Below are positions 1 through 8,040 of a stretch of DNA of 64,000 nt, one piece after another (position 1 is the first letter of the stretch; every line of letters begins with the position of its first letter). Position numbers and translations under genes: made by a program. This DNA comes from JAPYTK01 sp964401935 (GTDB lineage Bacteria; Myxococcota_A; Polyangia; Polyangiales; Polyangiaceae), in contig CAYOAL010000003.1 of NCBI GenBank assembly GCA_964401935.1, forward strand, positions 1 through 64,000, written 5' to 3'. Below the pieces are notes generated by a model that ran no database searches, had not been told where the DNA came from, and was given only the letters and a program-made list of their open reading frames with translations.

Positions 1-120
1 GCGCCCACGTTCGCGGCGCCCACGTTCGCGGCGCCCACGTTCGCGGCGCCCACGTTCGCGGCGCCCACGTTCGCGGCGCCCACGTCCTCGGCGCCTTCGT
101 CCTCGGCGCCTTCGTCCTCG
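1..120. repeat. 15-bp tandem repeat, in frame with a lipoprotein gene
   Basis: Eight head-to-tail 15-bp units reach the window edge. The first five (1-75) are identical GCGCCCACGTTCGCG. Units 6-8 drift to GCGCCCACGTCCTCG and GCGCCTTCGTCCTCG. The unit length is a multiple of three, so the frame of the downstream lipoprotein stays open through it. It reads AHVRG, then AHVLG, then AFVLG. The later units form the hydrophobic part of a possible signal peptide. The number of copies to the left cannot be seen. Confidence 0.9.
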
Positions 121-557
121 GCGGCGTGATCCTCTCGCTCGGCGCGTGCTTCATCCCCGAGCAGAAGAAGACCGGTGGCACCACCCCAGCGGGCGATCCG
201 TGCACGGCCTGCGCCGCCGCCGAGTGCGAACAGGCCTACGGCGCCTGCCTCGACAGCTCGGCCTGCGCTCGGCTCCTCACCTGCGTCTTCGGCTGCGAGC
301 CCTCCGACGACGCGTGCCTTGGTGCCTGCCTTCAGAGCGACCAGGCTCCCCTCGGCCTCGACCGCGCGCTCGAGCTCGCGACCTGCACCACCGCCGCGTG
401 CCCCGGCATCTGCCCAGCCCTGCCGGGGACCCAAGCCCAGGGGGGCGCAGGGCAGGGCGGCGCAGGGCAAGGAGGCGCAGGGCAAGGCGGCGCCGCGCAG
501 GGCGGTGCGGGCGGCTCAGGTGGCCAGGCCGGTGCGGCTGGTGGCGGCGGCGCCTGA
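3..557 (+). CDS. Cys-rich, Gly-rich lipoprotein (5' end outside window)
   Basis: The protein is probably an exported lipoprotein of unknown function. A lipobox LGAC sits at the end of a hydrophobic stretch encoded by the 15-bp repeats. A GTG at 126 would leave only seven residues before the Cys, so I think translation starts further left, beyond the edge, and the repeats lie inside the signal peptide. The mature part has about 13 Cys in a compact domain (CTAC, CLDSSAC, CVFGC and similar). It ends in a low-complexity tail of QGGAG units. Such Cys-rich domain plus Gly-rich linker lipoproteins are common in myxobacteria. A GTG start at 126 giving a cytoplasmic 143-residue protein is the alternative. 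Confidence 0.6.
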   Translation, partial: AHVRGAHVRGAHVRGAHVRGAHVRGAHVLGAFVLGAFVLGGVILSLGACFIPEQKKTGGTTPAGDPCTACAAAECEQAYGACLDSSACARLLTCVFGCEPSDDACLGACLQSDQAPLGLDRALELATCTTAACPGICPALPGTQAQGGAGQGGAGQGGAGQGGAAQGGAGGSGGQAGAAGGGGA

Positions 558-668
558 CCCTCGGGCCTCCACGGGCCCGCATGTGTCGCCCTGCGGGCCT
601 CCCTCCGCCGTGTCCGAGCACACGCACAACCGCTTGCAATCTCGCCCGATTCGACTAGTTTCCGTTCT

Positions 669-688
669 CCCGAAACCTCGGTTTCGGG
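669..688. other. Perfect hairpin upstream of tRNA-Pro
   Basis: The sequence CCCGAAAC-CTCG-GTTTCGGG forms an 8-bp stem with a 4-base loop, six bases before the tRNA. There is no following T-tract, so it is a weak terminator candidate for the lipoprotein gene, or part of the tRNA leader. A possible tRNA promoter, TTGCAA (634-639) with TAGTTT (656-661) at 16-bp spacing, lies just before it. Confidence 0.4.
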
Positions 689-693
689 CGGCT

Positions 694-768
694 CGGGGCG
701 TAGCGCAGTCTGGTTAGCGCACTTGACTGGGGGTCAAGGGGTCGGAAGTTCGAATCTTCTCGCCCCGA
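694..768 (+). tRNA. tRNA-Pro(GGG)
   Basis: The cloverleaf can be folded by hand. The acceptor arm is CGGGGCG/CGCCCCG. The D-arm is GCGC-AGTCTGGTTA-GCGC. The anticodon stem CTTGA/TCAAG encloses loop CTGGGGG with anticodon GGG. The T-arm is GGAAG-TTCGAAT-CTTCT. The discriminator is A at 768. The following bases are CCG, so the CCA end is not encoded. Confidence 0.95.
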
Positions 769-773
769 CCGAG
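751..773 (+). repeat. 23-bp direct repeat, copy 1 (tRNA-Pro 3' end)
   Basis: These 23 bases cover the T-loop, the 3' T-stem, the 3' acceptor strand and five bases after the tRNA. An identical copy lies at 920-942. Duplication of a tRNA 3' end is the usual footprint of site-specific integration by tyrosine-type integrases, but no integrase gene is visible here. Confidence 0.85.
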
Positions 774-777
774 TTGG

Positions 778-812
778 AAAGGCGGTTCAAAGCAGGACCG
801 CCTTTTCTTTTG
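778..812 (+). terminator. Rho-independent terminator of tRNA-Pro
   Basis: The stem AAAGGCGGT/ACCGCCTTT (778-786 with 797-805) encloses a ten-base loop and is followed by TCTTTT. It lies ten bases after the tRNA. Confidence 0.8.
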
Positions 813-919
813 GTGGTGCCTCGGCGGCGAGAAGCTTCTCACTTCCTCGGAAGTGTGCTCGGCGCTTCGCGCCTGCGCGGCCTCGCAAGTCGCAGCAAGC
901 TGCGACACTTTGCTCGGCA

Positions 920-942
920 CGAATCTTCTCGCCCCGACCGAG
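920..942 (+). repeat. 23-bp direct repeat, copy 2 (orphan tRNA-Pro 3' end)
   Basis: This is identical to 751-773 but has no tRNA body in front of it. The 146 bases between the copies hold the first terminator and no recognisable gene. Like the real tRNA end, this copy is followed directly by a strong terminator hairpin. Confidence 0.85.
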
Positions 943-975
943 AAACCCGCCGTGAAAACGGCGGGTTTCATTTTT
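942..975 (+). terminator. Strong intrinsic terminator after the orphan tRNA end
   Basis: A perfect 12-bp stem, GAAACCCGCCGT/ACGGCGGGTTTC (942-953 and 958-969), is closed by a GAAA tetraloop and followed by A-TTTTT. Confidence 0.85.
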
Positions 976-1071
976 CCATGGGTCGCCGAGGACACTCGAC
1001 CGTGGCCAAGCGGTGATCGACACGGTCGGTCGCTGGTCAGTGTTTTTCTTCCTCTGACCGCCACGCGGCGT

Positions 1072-1398
1072 TTCTTCGATCGCAGGCAGAACATCGCGAT
1101 CCTTGGGGCGATTCGCCGCGCGCTTCATCCGGGCGATGGCGGCGAGGCTGGCGGCTCGAACGCCGTCCACGCTGGCGTGCACAGCGTCGACGAGCAGCGT
1201 CTCATAGGTTTCACCGCCAGCATCCTTCAGCACGTCGAGTCGCCCGTAGCGGGTCCGCAGCAGCATCGGTCCGGGGAACGTCGTGATGCGGGTGAGATCC
1301 GGCACGATGCGCTGGTTGGACAGCATTGCGAACTCCGCTTCCATCTCGGCGAGAGCTGCTTCGAGAGCGCCTCCGACGGCAGTCTGTCCGCTCGGCAC
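1072..1398 (-). pseudogene. Nucleotidyltransferase-fold protein, 3' remnant
   Basis: The minus frame encodes a stretch that reads like the C-terminal half of a small nucleotidyltransferase-superfamily protein, with TRYGRLDVL followed by ASLAAIARMKRAANRPKDRD. The family normally begins with about 60-80 residues carrying the GGxA/GS nucleotidyl motif. That part is missing, because the 3' end of the SDR gene lies where it should be. The frame has no stop for another 280 bases towards the tRNA, also unlike a normal family member. I read it as a decayed fragment close to the duplicated tRNA end. A short real gene starting at GTG 1398 is possible but less likely. Confidence 0.45.
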
Positions 1399-1400
1399 GG

Positions 1401-2222
1401 TTACGCGCCGACCTTCGGCCCAACGACGGCGCGCATCTCTGCGAGGTAGTCGTCGCCGGGCAGCGCGCGGCGCATCGCCGCGAGCGCCTCCGCGTCGGGT
1501 CCGGCGGGGTAGCGCAGGCGTGTGCTTCCATCCGTCGCCGCGAGCCACACCGCGCGGGCCACGTCGAGCTCGGTGGTGCTGGCGGCGCCGGCGAGCCCAC
1601 CGAGGAGCTGCTGCGCGTATGGGGCGTACGGTTCGGGCACCAGCTCGGCCATGCGCTCCGCGCTGTTCGCGGAGAAGCTCGTCGTCGGTCCGTAACCGGG
1701 CTCGACGAGCTTCGCGCTCACGCCAAAGTACGACAGCTCATAGGAGAGCGCTTCGGTGAAGCCCTCGACCGCGAGCTTGCTCGCGGTGTACGCGCTCACG
1801 AGCGGCATCGGCGCGATGCCCACGCTCGACGTCACGTTGACGATCGTCCCCCCGCGGCGCTCGCGAAAGTGCGGAATGATGGCCTGCGTCACCGCCATCA
1901 CCCCGAAGGTGTTGGTCTCGAACACGTCGCGGATGGCTTGCAGGGGTGTGGCCTCGTGCGCCGAGAACAGCCCGATCCCAGCGTTGTTCACCACGACGTC
2001 GAGCCCATCGAACGCAGCGAGCCCCTCCCGGATCGCCTCGGCGATCGAGCCACGGTCGGTCACGTCGAGGCGCAGCCGGCGGAGTCGGTCCGACTCGGGG
2101 AGACCCTGCGCTTTCTCCGGTGCGCGCATCGTCGCGAGCACGTTCCAACCCCGTTCGATGAAGTGAGCGGCCGTTCTGCGACCAAAACCAGACGAGCAGC
2201 CAGTGATGAGTACGGTCTTCAT
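1401..2222 (-). CDS. Short-chain dehydrogenase/reductase (SDR)
   Basis: This is a 273-residue classical SDR, a cytoplasmic NAD(P)-dependent oxidoreductase of unknown substrate. The cofactor motif GCSSGFGR (TGxxxGxG type) lies at residues 8-15 and NNAGIG near 80. The catalytic Ser is in NVTSSVG and the YTASK motif supplies Tyr and Lys. Length is normal for the family. It starts at ATG 2222 and is divergent from an AraC-type regulator with 52 bp between them, a common pairing in which the regulator controls the oxidoreductase. Confidence 0.88.
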   Translation of the reverse strand: MKTVLITGCSSGFGRRTAAHFIERGWNVLATMRAPEKAQGLPESDRLRRLRLDVTDRGSIAEAIREGLAAFDGLDVVVNNAGIGLFSAHEATPLQAIRDVFETNTFGVMAVTQAIIPHFRERRGGTIVNVTSSVGIAPMPLVSAYTASKLAVEGFTEALSYELSYFGVSAKLVEPGYGPTTSFSANSAERMAELVPEPYAPYAQQLLGGLAGAASTTELDVARAVWLAATDGSTRLRYPAGPDAEALAAMRRALPGDDYLAEMRAVVGPKVGA

Positions 2223-2274
2223 GGAAGGGAACCTAGAGCCGTCGGTCCAGACGAACTATAATGTTTCCTCTGGA
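2223..2274. promoter_or_regulatory. Divergent promoter region between SDR and AraC genes
   Basis: This 52-bp spacer contains TATAAT at 2257-2262 in a short AT-rich patch. No convincing -35 was found at the right distance, so the -10 assignment is tentative. Its reverse complement gives TATAGT, so either gene could use the patch. Confidence 0.35.
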
Positions 2275-3216
2275 ATGCGTTCGCAATCGTCTGAGTCTCG
2301 CCCCGCCCTCGACAGATCGGATCCCCTCGCGTCCGTCATCGCGCTGCTACGGCCAGAGACCGTTCTGTCCAAGGTGGTGAGCGGTCGGGGGCGCTGGAGC
2401 GTGCGCTACGCGCCCTACGACGACCCGAGCTTCGGGCTCATCCTTCACGGATCGTGCTTTCTCGACCTCGAGGGCGTGGGTCCGGTCGAGCTCTGCGAGG
2501 GAGACTTCGTCCTTCTCCCGGCCACCCCCGGCTTCACTCTCGCGAGCGATCTCGCGCTGACGCCCAGCGCCGTCGTCGCCTCCCACGCCGAAGAAGTGCG
2601 TCACGGCAGCGAGGGCGGCCCCCCCACCCTGCGCATGCTGGGTGGCTACTTCCGCTTCGACCGCGCGAACGCGCAGCTCCTCGTTCGCTTGTTGCCCTCG
2701 CGCATCCTCATCCGTGGCGCTGACGTCGGAGCCGCGCGACTGCGCCGAATCGTGGAGCTCATCGGCGATGAGACCGGCGAGCACCGCCCCGGTCGCGACC
2801 TCATCCTCGAGCGCCTCGTGGAAGTGCTCCTCGTGGAGGCGCTGCGGTTTCGCTCCGCCGGACTCGCGACGGGAGAGCGGGGACTCCTCGCCGGCCTCGG
2901 CGACGCGTCGCTCGCCCGAGCCCTGCGATGCATCCATGACGATGTGGCGTATCGATGGACGGTTGCCGAGCTCGCACGCGCCGCGGGCATGTCCCGCGCC
3001 GTGTTCGCCGAGCGCTTCACCCGCAAGGTGGGCATGCCGCCGCTGCAGTACCTCCTCGAGTGGCGCATCGCGCTCGCGAAAGACCTCCTCCGGCGCGAGC
3101 GCGCTCCCCTCGCGGAGGTCGCCGAGAAGATTGGGTACCAATCCGCGAGCGCTTTCAGCACCGCGTTCAGTCGCCACGCCGGTTGCCCCCCCAGCGTCTT
3201 CGCTCGCTCCGGGTGA
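2275..3216 (+). CDS. AraC-family transcriptional regulator with cupin-like sensor domain
   Basis: A 313-residue DNA-binding regulator. The N-terminal part (about residues 10-170) looks like the cupin-type ligand domain of AraC regulators that sit next to oxidoreductases, with GRGRWSVRYAPYDDPSFGLI and DFVLLPATPGF. The C-terminal 100 residues hold two helix-turn-helix units, WTVAELARAAGMSRAVFAERF and PLAEVAEKIGYQSASAFSTAF, the usual AraC signature. I chose ATG 2275 because the frame upstream overlaps the divergent SDR gene. The likely target is the SDR gene. Confidence 0.85.
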   Translation: MRSQSSESRPALDRSDPLASVIALLRPETVLSKVVSGRGRWSVRYAPYDDPSFGLILHGSCFLDLEGVGPVELCEGDFVLLPATPGFTLASDLALTPSAVVASHAEEVRHGSEGGPPTLRMLGGYFRFDRANAQLLVRLLPSRILIRGADVGAARLRRIVELIGDETGEHRPGRDLILERLVEVLLVEALRFRSAGLATGERGLLAGLGDASLARALRCIHDDVAYRWTVAELARAAGMSRAVFAERFTRKVGMPPLQYLLEWRIALAKDLLRRERAPLAEVAEKIGYQSASAFSTAFSRHAGCPPSVFARSG

Positions 3217-3278
3217 GCACCTGGGCCGAAGCACCACCAGGTGCGCTCGTCGGCATTTGTGGACGGCGCTTCGGTCGG

Positions 3279-4058
3279 TCAGGTCTCGGGGGGAGGCTCG
3301 AGGCCTTGGAGGAAGCGGGCGAGCATCGTGCGCTCCTTGTCGGCGAACCGCACGAGCACCTTCTGATCGGGGCCCTCCCCGTTTTGCTCGAGCACCTCGC
3401 CGGTGCCGAACTTGGGGTGCGTGACCTGAAGGCCCGCGCCGCCCCCTTTCGGTTGGAGGCGGCGACCCCGCACGAGCGTGGGCTGCGGGTCGAGGGGAGC
3501 GAGGCTGCCGGCGCCGGCGACGACGGCGTCGCGCCACTCACCGGACCGGGCGTCTTGGAGCATCTGCTCGATGAACGCGCCGAGCGACTCGTCGAGCACC
3601 TCACCTTCGGCGGGGGCCTCGGTGTCGACGCCGTCGTCGCTGACGAGGATCATGGCTTCGTCCTCCTCGGGATGTTTGGGCACCGTGAGGTAGTGGTAGG
3701 GGCCGCCGTGAGCGTCGCCGACGAGCTCACCCACGGGGTCGGAGTACACCACCGAGATGCACACGAAGCCGTCGGCGGCTGGGTGATCGTCGGCCGCGTC
3801 GGCGATGGAGTTGACGTCGCCGATGCCCGTCAAGAGCTGCACCACCGGGTCGCGGAGGGCGAGCAGGACGAGGATGTCGTCGTGGAGGCGGGCTCCGATC
3901 TCGTCTTCGAGCCGTTCGAGCGCCACCAAGGAAAGCGTTGGCTGCTTCTTGCGCGACCCGCGGAGGCCTTTGATGGTGGTGGCCGCGCACGCGTTCAACG
4001 CGCGAAGCAGGCTCGGTGATGCGACAAGCGGTCGCGGCTCGCGTCGTTGGGGGCTCAT
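3279..4058 (-). CDS. Hypothetical protein, SUKH-like domain plus small C-terminal barrel
   Basis: This 259-residue cytoplasmic protein has no assigned function. Residues about 40-180 have the look of a SUKH/SMI1-KNR4 domain: a helix ALERLEDEIGARLHDDILVLLAL followed by alternating strands such as DGFVCISVV and GPYHYLTVP. The last 50 residues, VTHPKFGTGEVLEQ...KVLVRFADKERTMLARF, resemble the small barrel found at the end of some helicases and CarD-like proteins (H-x-KFG-x-G-x-V). It converges with the AraC gene. The fold calls are tentative, made by eye. Confidence 0.6.
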   Translation of the reverse strand: MSPQRREPRPLVASPSLLRALNACAATTIKGLRGSRKKQPTLSLVALERLEDEIGARLHDDILVLLALRDPVVQLLTGIGDVNSIADAADDHPAADGFVCISVVYSDPVGELVGDAHGGPYHYLTVPKHPEEDEAMILVSDDGVDTEAPAEGEVLDESLGAFIEQMLQDARSGEWRDAVVAGAGSLAPLDPQPTLVRGRRLQPKGGGAGLQVTHPKFGTGEVLEQNGEGPDQKVLVRFADKERTMLARFLQGLEPPPET

Positions 4059-4159
4059 GGTCGACTCCGGGGGTGAGCTCGATCCGAGCTCGGCCGGCGC
4101 CAGGTACCACCTTCTCGACGGCCCGTCATTCTACACGGGAGCGCAAACGGCGCGCCGCG

Positions 4160-4798
<639 letters not shown>

Positions 4799-4887
4799 CG
4801 TGACCCCGCATACCACGGGCCTCGGGGGACACCCACCACGCTCGGACGCCGCCGCGGCGAGGCGAAGCGCTGCGGCTCGGTGCGCGC

Positions 4888-5340
4888 TCAGCTGGAGCCG
4901 TCGACGGGTTCCTTGGGGCCGGGCTCTCCGGGGGGCGCCCCCTCGAGCCACTGATCGAGCTCGATCACGTTCCTGTCCGGATCGCGCACGAAGATGGCGC
5001 GCATGCCGATGGGCAGGTCCATGCGGCCGCTGAGCGGGTAACCGGCCGCCTCGAGTGCCGCCGCCGCGGCCTCCACGTCGGTGCAGCGGAGGGCGATGTG
5101 CGTGAAGCCGGGCAGCTTGTCCGGCACGTCCATGAGCGGGTTGGGGGCGTCGGCCGAAGCTGCGTTGAGCACGAGGTTCACCTCCAACCCGGCGGGGTGC
5201 ACGAGGATGGCGACCGGCTCCGGCCCGATGGGACCGGCCACCAACCGGAACCCGAGCAGCTCGTAGAAGGCGCGGGAGCGCTCCAGCTCGTGCACGCGAA
5301 TCCCAACGTGACCGAAGCCCTCGATCTGGATGTCTACCAT
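4888..5340 (-). CDS. VOC (glyoxalase/dioxygenase) family protein
   Basis: A single vicinal-oxygen-chelate domain of 150 residues, with two beta-alpha-beta-beta-beta modules starting at GFGHVGIRVHELERSRAFYE and FTHIALRCTDVEAAAAAL. The ends AVFVRDPDRNVIEL-like (AIFVRDPDRNVIELDQ) and H at GHVGI are metal-site candidates. The substrate is unknown. ATG 5340 was preferred over a start 14 codons upstream because the domain begins directly after it. Confidence 0.85.
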   Translation of the reverse strand: MVDIQIEGFGHVGIRVHELERSRAFYELLGFRLVAGPIGPEPVAILVHPAGLEVNLVLNAASADAPNPLMDVPDKLPGFTHIALRCTDVEAAAAALEAAGYPLSGRMDLPIGMRAIFVRDPDRNVIELDQWLEGAPPGEPGPKEPVDGSS

Positions 5341-5490
5341 CCGGCGATGGTTGCGTGCGCTCGGCCGCGGCGTCGACGACAATCACACGGCCGGCGGTCC
5401 GCAGCCTGCGCGAGCGCTGGGCACTCCGGGCCGAGCTGGGCGAACCGCACGAGCGGCCCAGCCGCTGCGTCCCGAGTCGCGGAGCGGCGC

Positions 5491-5964
5491 CTACCGCTCG
5501 GTCTGCCGTTGGGGCTCCTCTCGGGGAGCTCCGCGCATGGCTCGTCGGACGTCCTGGGCGGCGCAGCGGCTGGCCTGCCGGTAGTCGAGCCCCTTGCGAA
5601 GGTACTGCACGAGCAGCATCGACTTCAGTCGGCGTTGCGCGAGGAAGCCGAAGGTGAGGCATGCCACGATGCAGACGATGCCACTCACTCGGTACCAAGT
5701 GCCGCCGGCAGCGGCGCCTTGATACATGAGCGCGGCGGCCAGCACCCACAGGAACGTGGTGACTTGGCAAGCGATGGTGTGCTGATCGTAGGCGTGTTGG
5801 ATCGCGTCATCGCCTGGAGCCGGTCGGACGTCGACGCGCTCGGGCGCCTTCCGGAAGACCACTTCGGAGGCCGGGTCGTCGCGTTCGTCTCGACGAGGGA
5901 GCCAGGCGAACGGCGGGACGCGGCGAGGACGGATTTCGACGTGCGTATCAGGTTGAGGCTTCAC
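5491..5964 (-). CDS. Small inner-membrane protein, unknown function
   Basis: A 157-residue protein with a polar, charged N-terminus, then two adjacent membrane segments (about residues 65-85, TTFLWVLAAALMYQGAAAG, and 92-108, VSGIVCIVACLTFGFLA) and a basic C-terminal tail. Its start overlaps the end of the SulP gene by 17 bases, so the two are co-transcribed and probably translationally coupled. I recognise no family. Confidence 0.65.
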   Translation of the reverse strand: MKPQPDTHVEIRPRRVPPFAWLPRRDERDDPASEVVFRKAPERVDVRPAPGDDAIQHAYDQHTIACQVTTFLWVLAAALMYQGAAAGGTWYRVSGIVCIVACLTFGFLAQRRLKSMLLVQYLRKGLDYRQASRCAAQDVRRAMRGAPREEPQRQTER

Positions 5965-7777
5965 GGTTGAACTCCGAGCTGTAGGGGTGACTCGCTGGCG
6001 TGGAAGCGACGAAAATGGGATTCACGACGTCGGACGACGCGTCCCGCGAATGCGCGAGCGCGTAGGGACGCCGAGAGGAAGCGCGCTCGCTGCGAGCGCC
6101 GCTCGTGTCTTCTTGCGGGTCGTCGTCGTCACGAAGCCGATCCCCCGCGTCGGCCTTGGCGTTCTTGCCGTTCTTGCCGCCCTTGCTGCTCGCTTGATCG
6201 AACGCCCAGCGGACCATGGGGGCGACGTCGCCGGCGGCGACCCGCACCTGCACGCCGCGCTTGGTCAGCTCTTCGAGGGCTCGCGCGAGCGCCAGCGCAC
6301 CCGACGTGTCGATGGTGGTGACGCCCGTCAGATCCAAGTGCACGGTCTCCGAGTCGGACACGTCTCGGACCATGTCCGCGATGCGATCCTGCGCCCCAAA
6401 GAAGAGCGGACCCTCGAGGCGCATGGTCCCGCTGCTCCGCGCGGCTGGCTCGTGCAGAGGGTCTCCGTGCTCCTCCACGGCACGGGTGCCGTCCTTCTCC
6501 GATGCCTCGAGGTCCACCGCCGGCGCCTCTTGAGGCACCAGCGCGCGGCGTTGTTGATGCGCGAAGTGGAACAGCGCGGCGATGACGCCGACGAGGACGC
6601 CGACGACGAAGTCGGCCACCAGGATGCCCATGGCGGTGACGATGAAGATGGCCGCCTCGACGCGCGCCACGCGCCACAGGAAGCCGAGCTGTCGAATCTG
6701 GATGAGGCGGTATCCGACGACGAGGAGCACCGCGGCGAGCGCCACGAGCGGCACGTAGGAGACGTATCCACCCAGCACGACCAGCACGAGGCCGAGCACG
6801 ACGGATTGAACGATGGCGGCGAGGCGCGTGGTCGCCCCGGCTTCGATGGCGGCGGAGGAACGAACCACGGCTGCAGCGACGGGCATCCCGCCAAAGAACG
6901 CGCTGCCGAGGTTAGCGATGCCCTGGGCCACGAGCTCCTGATCGCTGCGCGTGCGCTCACCACCGGTCAACGCATCGACCGATACCGCGCAGAGCAGCGA
7001 GTCGGTCGACGCGAGGAGCGCCAAGGCGGCTGCGCTCGGCAAGATCGCCATGAGGTCGAGGTTGGCGAGCGTCGGAAGCGCCGGGACCGGGAAACCACCT
7101 TCGATGCTCGACACCGTGGGCATGTCGGCGCCAAACAGCACGACGGGGGCGGTGGCGAAGGCGACGCCGATGAGCGGCGCGGGGAGCCGATCGATGTGCC
7201 GCGGGAGGAGGACGACGATGCCGATGACCGCGATGCCGACGATGGCGACGACCGGGCTCACGGTGAGCAGCACGCTCGGATCGCGGATCTCCGACAGCAG
7301 GCGGACCTCGGGGGACATGCCCAACAGCCTCGGCAGCTGTGAGTCGAAGACGAGCAGCCCGACCGCTGCCAAGAACCCGCCAACCACCGGGACCGGGATG
7401 GCGTGGACGACGCGGCCCAGGCGCAGCGCGCCGAAGGCGATCTGCATGAGCCCGGCGAGGAACGTGATGGCGATGAGTCCCTCGAGCCCGTGTTGCGACA
7501 CGATCGCGAGCGTGATGGGCGCGAGCGCGACCTCGGGACCCGTGATCTGAAACGCGGACGCGCCCAAGAAGGCACCCAGGATGCCCGCTATCGCGCCCGT
7601 CGTGAGACCCACCGCTGGAGGCAAGTCACACGCGATCGCGAGCGCGAGGTTCAGCGGGATCGCCACGAGCGCGACGGTGATGCCGGCCGAGATGTTCGCG
7701 CCGACTGTGCCGCGAGCGAACATGTCTCGCCACGACGACGTCGTGCGCTCGACGCATAGCCGGAGATAGGCCATCCC
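5948..7777 (-). CDS. SulP-family inorganic anion transporter with STAS domain
   Basis: This secondary transporter of the SLC26/SulP family moves sulfate, bicarbonate or related anions. Membrane segments start at ISAGITVALVAIPLNLALAIA, and the family motifs are present: PPAVGLTTGAIAG and ITGPEVALAPITLAIV. The cytoplasmic STAS domain (LEGPLFFGAQDRIADMV...LTGVTTIDTSGALAL) closes the protein. A charged, low-complexity tail of about 80 residues follows and is longer than usual. I chose ATG 7777, because the sigma-54 promoter predicted upstream would start transcription near 7812, leaving an ATG at 7810 without a leader. GAGGAG lies 12 bases before 7777. It is divergent from a two-component system. 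Confidence 0.9.
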   Translation of the reverse strand, partial: GMAYLRLCVERTTSSWRDMFARGTVGANISAGITVALVAIPLNLALAIACDLPPAVGLTTGAIAGILGAFLGASAFQITGPEVALAPITLAIVSQHGLEGLIAITFLAGLMQIAFGALRLGRVVHAIPVPVVGGFLAAVGLLVFDSQLPRLLGMSPEVRLLSEIRDPSVLLTVSPVVAIVGIAVIGIVVLLPRHIDRLPAPLIGVAFATAPVVLFGADMPTVSSIEGGFPVPALPTLANLDLMAILPSAAALALLASTDSLLCAVSVDALTGGERTRSDQELVAQGIANLGSAFFGGMPVAAAVVRSSAAIEAGATTRLAAIVQSVVLGLVLVVLGGYVSYVPLVALAAVLLVVGYRLIQIRQLGFLWRVARVEAAIFIVTAMGILVADFVVGVLVGVIAALFHFAHQQRRALVPQEAPAVDLEASEKDGTRAVEEHGDPLHEPAARSSGTMRLEGPLFFGAQDRIADMVRDVSDSETVHLDLTGVTTIDTSGALALARALEELTKRGVQVRVAAGDVAPMVRWAFDQASSKGGKNGKNAKADAGDRLRDDDDPQEDTSGARSERASSRRPYALAHSRDASSDVVNPIFVASTPASHPYSSEFNREAST

Positions 7778-7822
7778 CAACACCGACTCCTCGGACTGCC
7801 TGGATTGCATGGTCGCCGCCAA

Positions 7823-7838
7823 AGCAGGGCTCGTGCCA
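7823..7838 (-). promoter_or_regulatory. Sigma-54 promoter for the SulP gene
   Basis: On the minus strand this reads TGGCACGAGCCCTGCT. The consensus is TGGCACG-N4-TTGCW, so only one base differs (C for the first T of TTGC). The GG (-24) and GC (-12) elements are ten bases apart. Expected transcription start is about 7812. The neighbouring response regulator is a sigma-54 activator, which supports the call. Confidence 0.75.
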
Positions 7839-7900
7839 CACCGAGCCATGGGCGGAGAGGCGCGCTCTCTGGTGCGGTGGCGGGGTCTCCGGGTCAGACT

Positions 7901-7948
7901 GTCGGCTCCCGCCAACACCGAAAGACCGACGTGTCGGCATACACCGAC
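7901..7948. promoter_or_regulatory. Possible enhancer (UAS) cluster for the sigma-54 promoter
   Basis: The half-site GTCGG/CCGAC occurs four times: GTCGG at 7901, CCGAC at 7926, GTCGG at 7933 and CCGAC at 7944. Two of these form CCGAC-GT-GTCGG, and two form GTCGG-N6-CCGAC. The cluster is about 90-135 bp upstream of the predicted SulP transcript start, the usual distance for sigma-54 activator sites. It is also upstream of the kinase gene. Confidence 0.5.
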
Positions 7949-8040
7949 GGTGGAGAAGGGCACGCTCCGGTTCCTGCTTCTCGTTTCGCGCCTACGAGGC
8001 TATCTCTGTCGTTGTGGAGCCGACTCGGGAGGAACGGATC

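Noticed and set aside
1..120. CRISPR array
   Set aside because: The units are contiguous 15-mers without spacers and stay in a coding frame.
774..919. A second tRNA between the two 23-bp repeats
   Set aside because: Only the 3' end of the tRNA is repeated. The 146 bases contain a terminator and no D-arm or anticodon arm.
7810..7963. Longer N-terminus for the SulP protein
   Set aside because: It would extend through the sigma-54 promoter and its extra residues are Arg/Pro-rich with no similarity to SulP N-termini.
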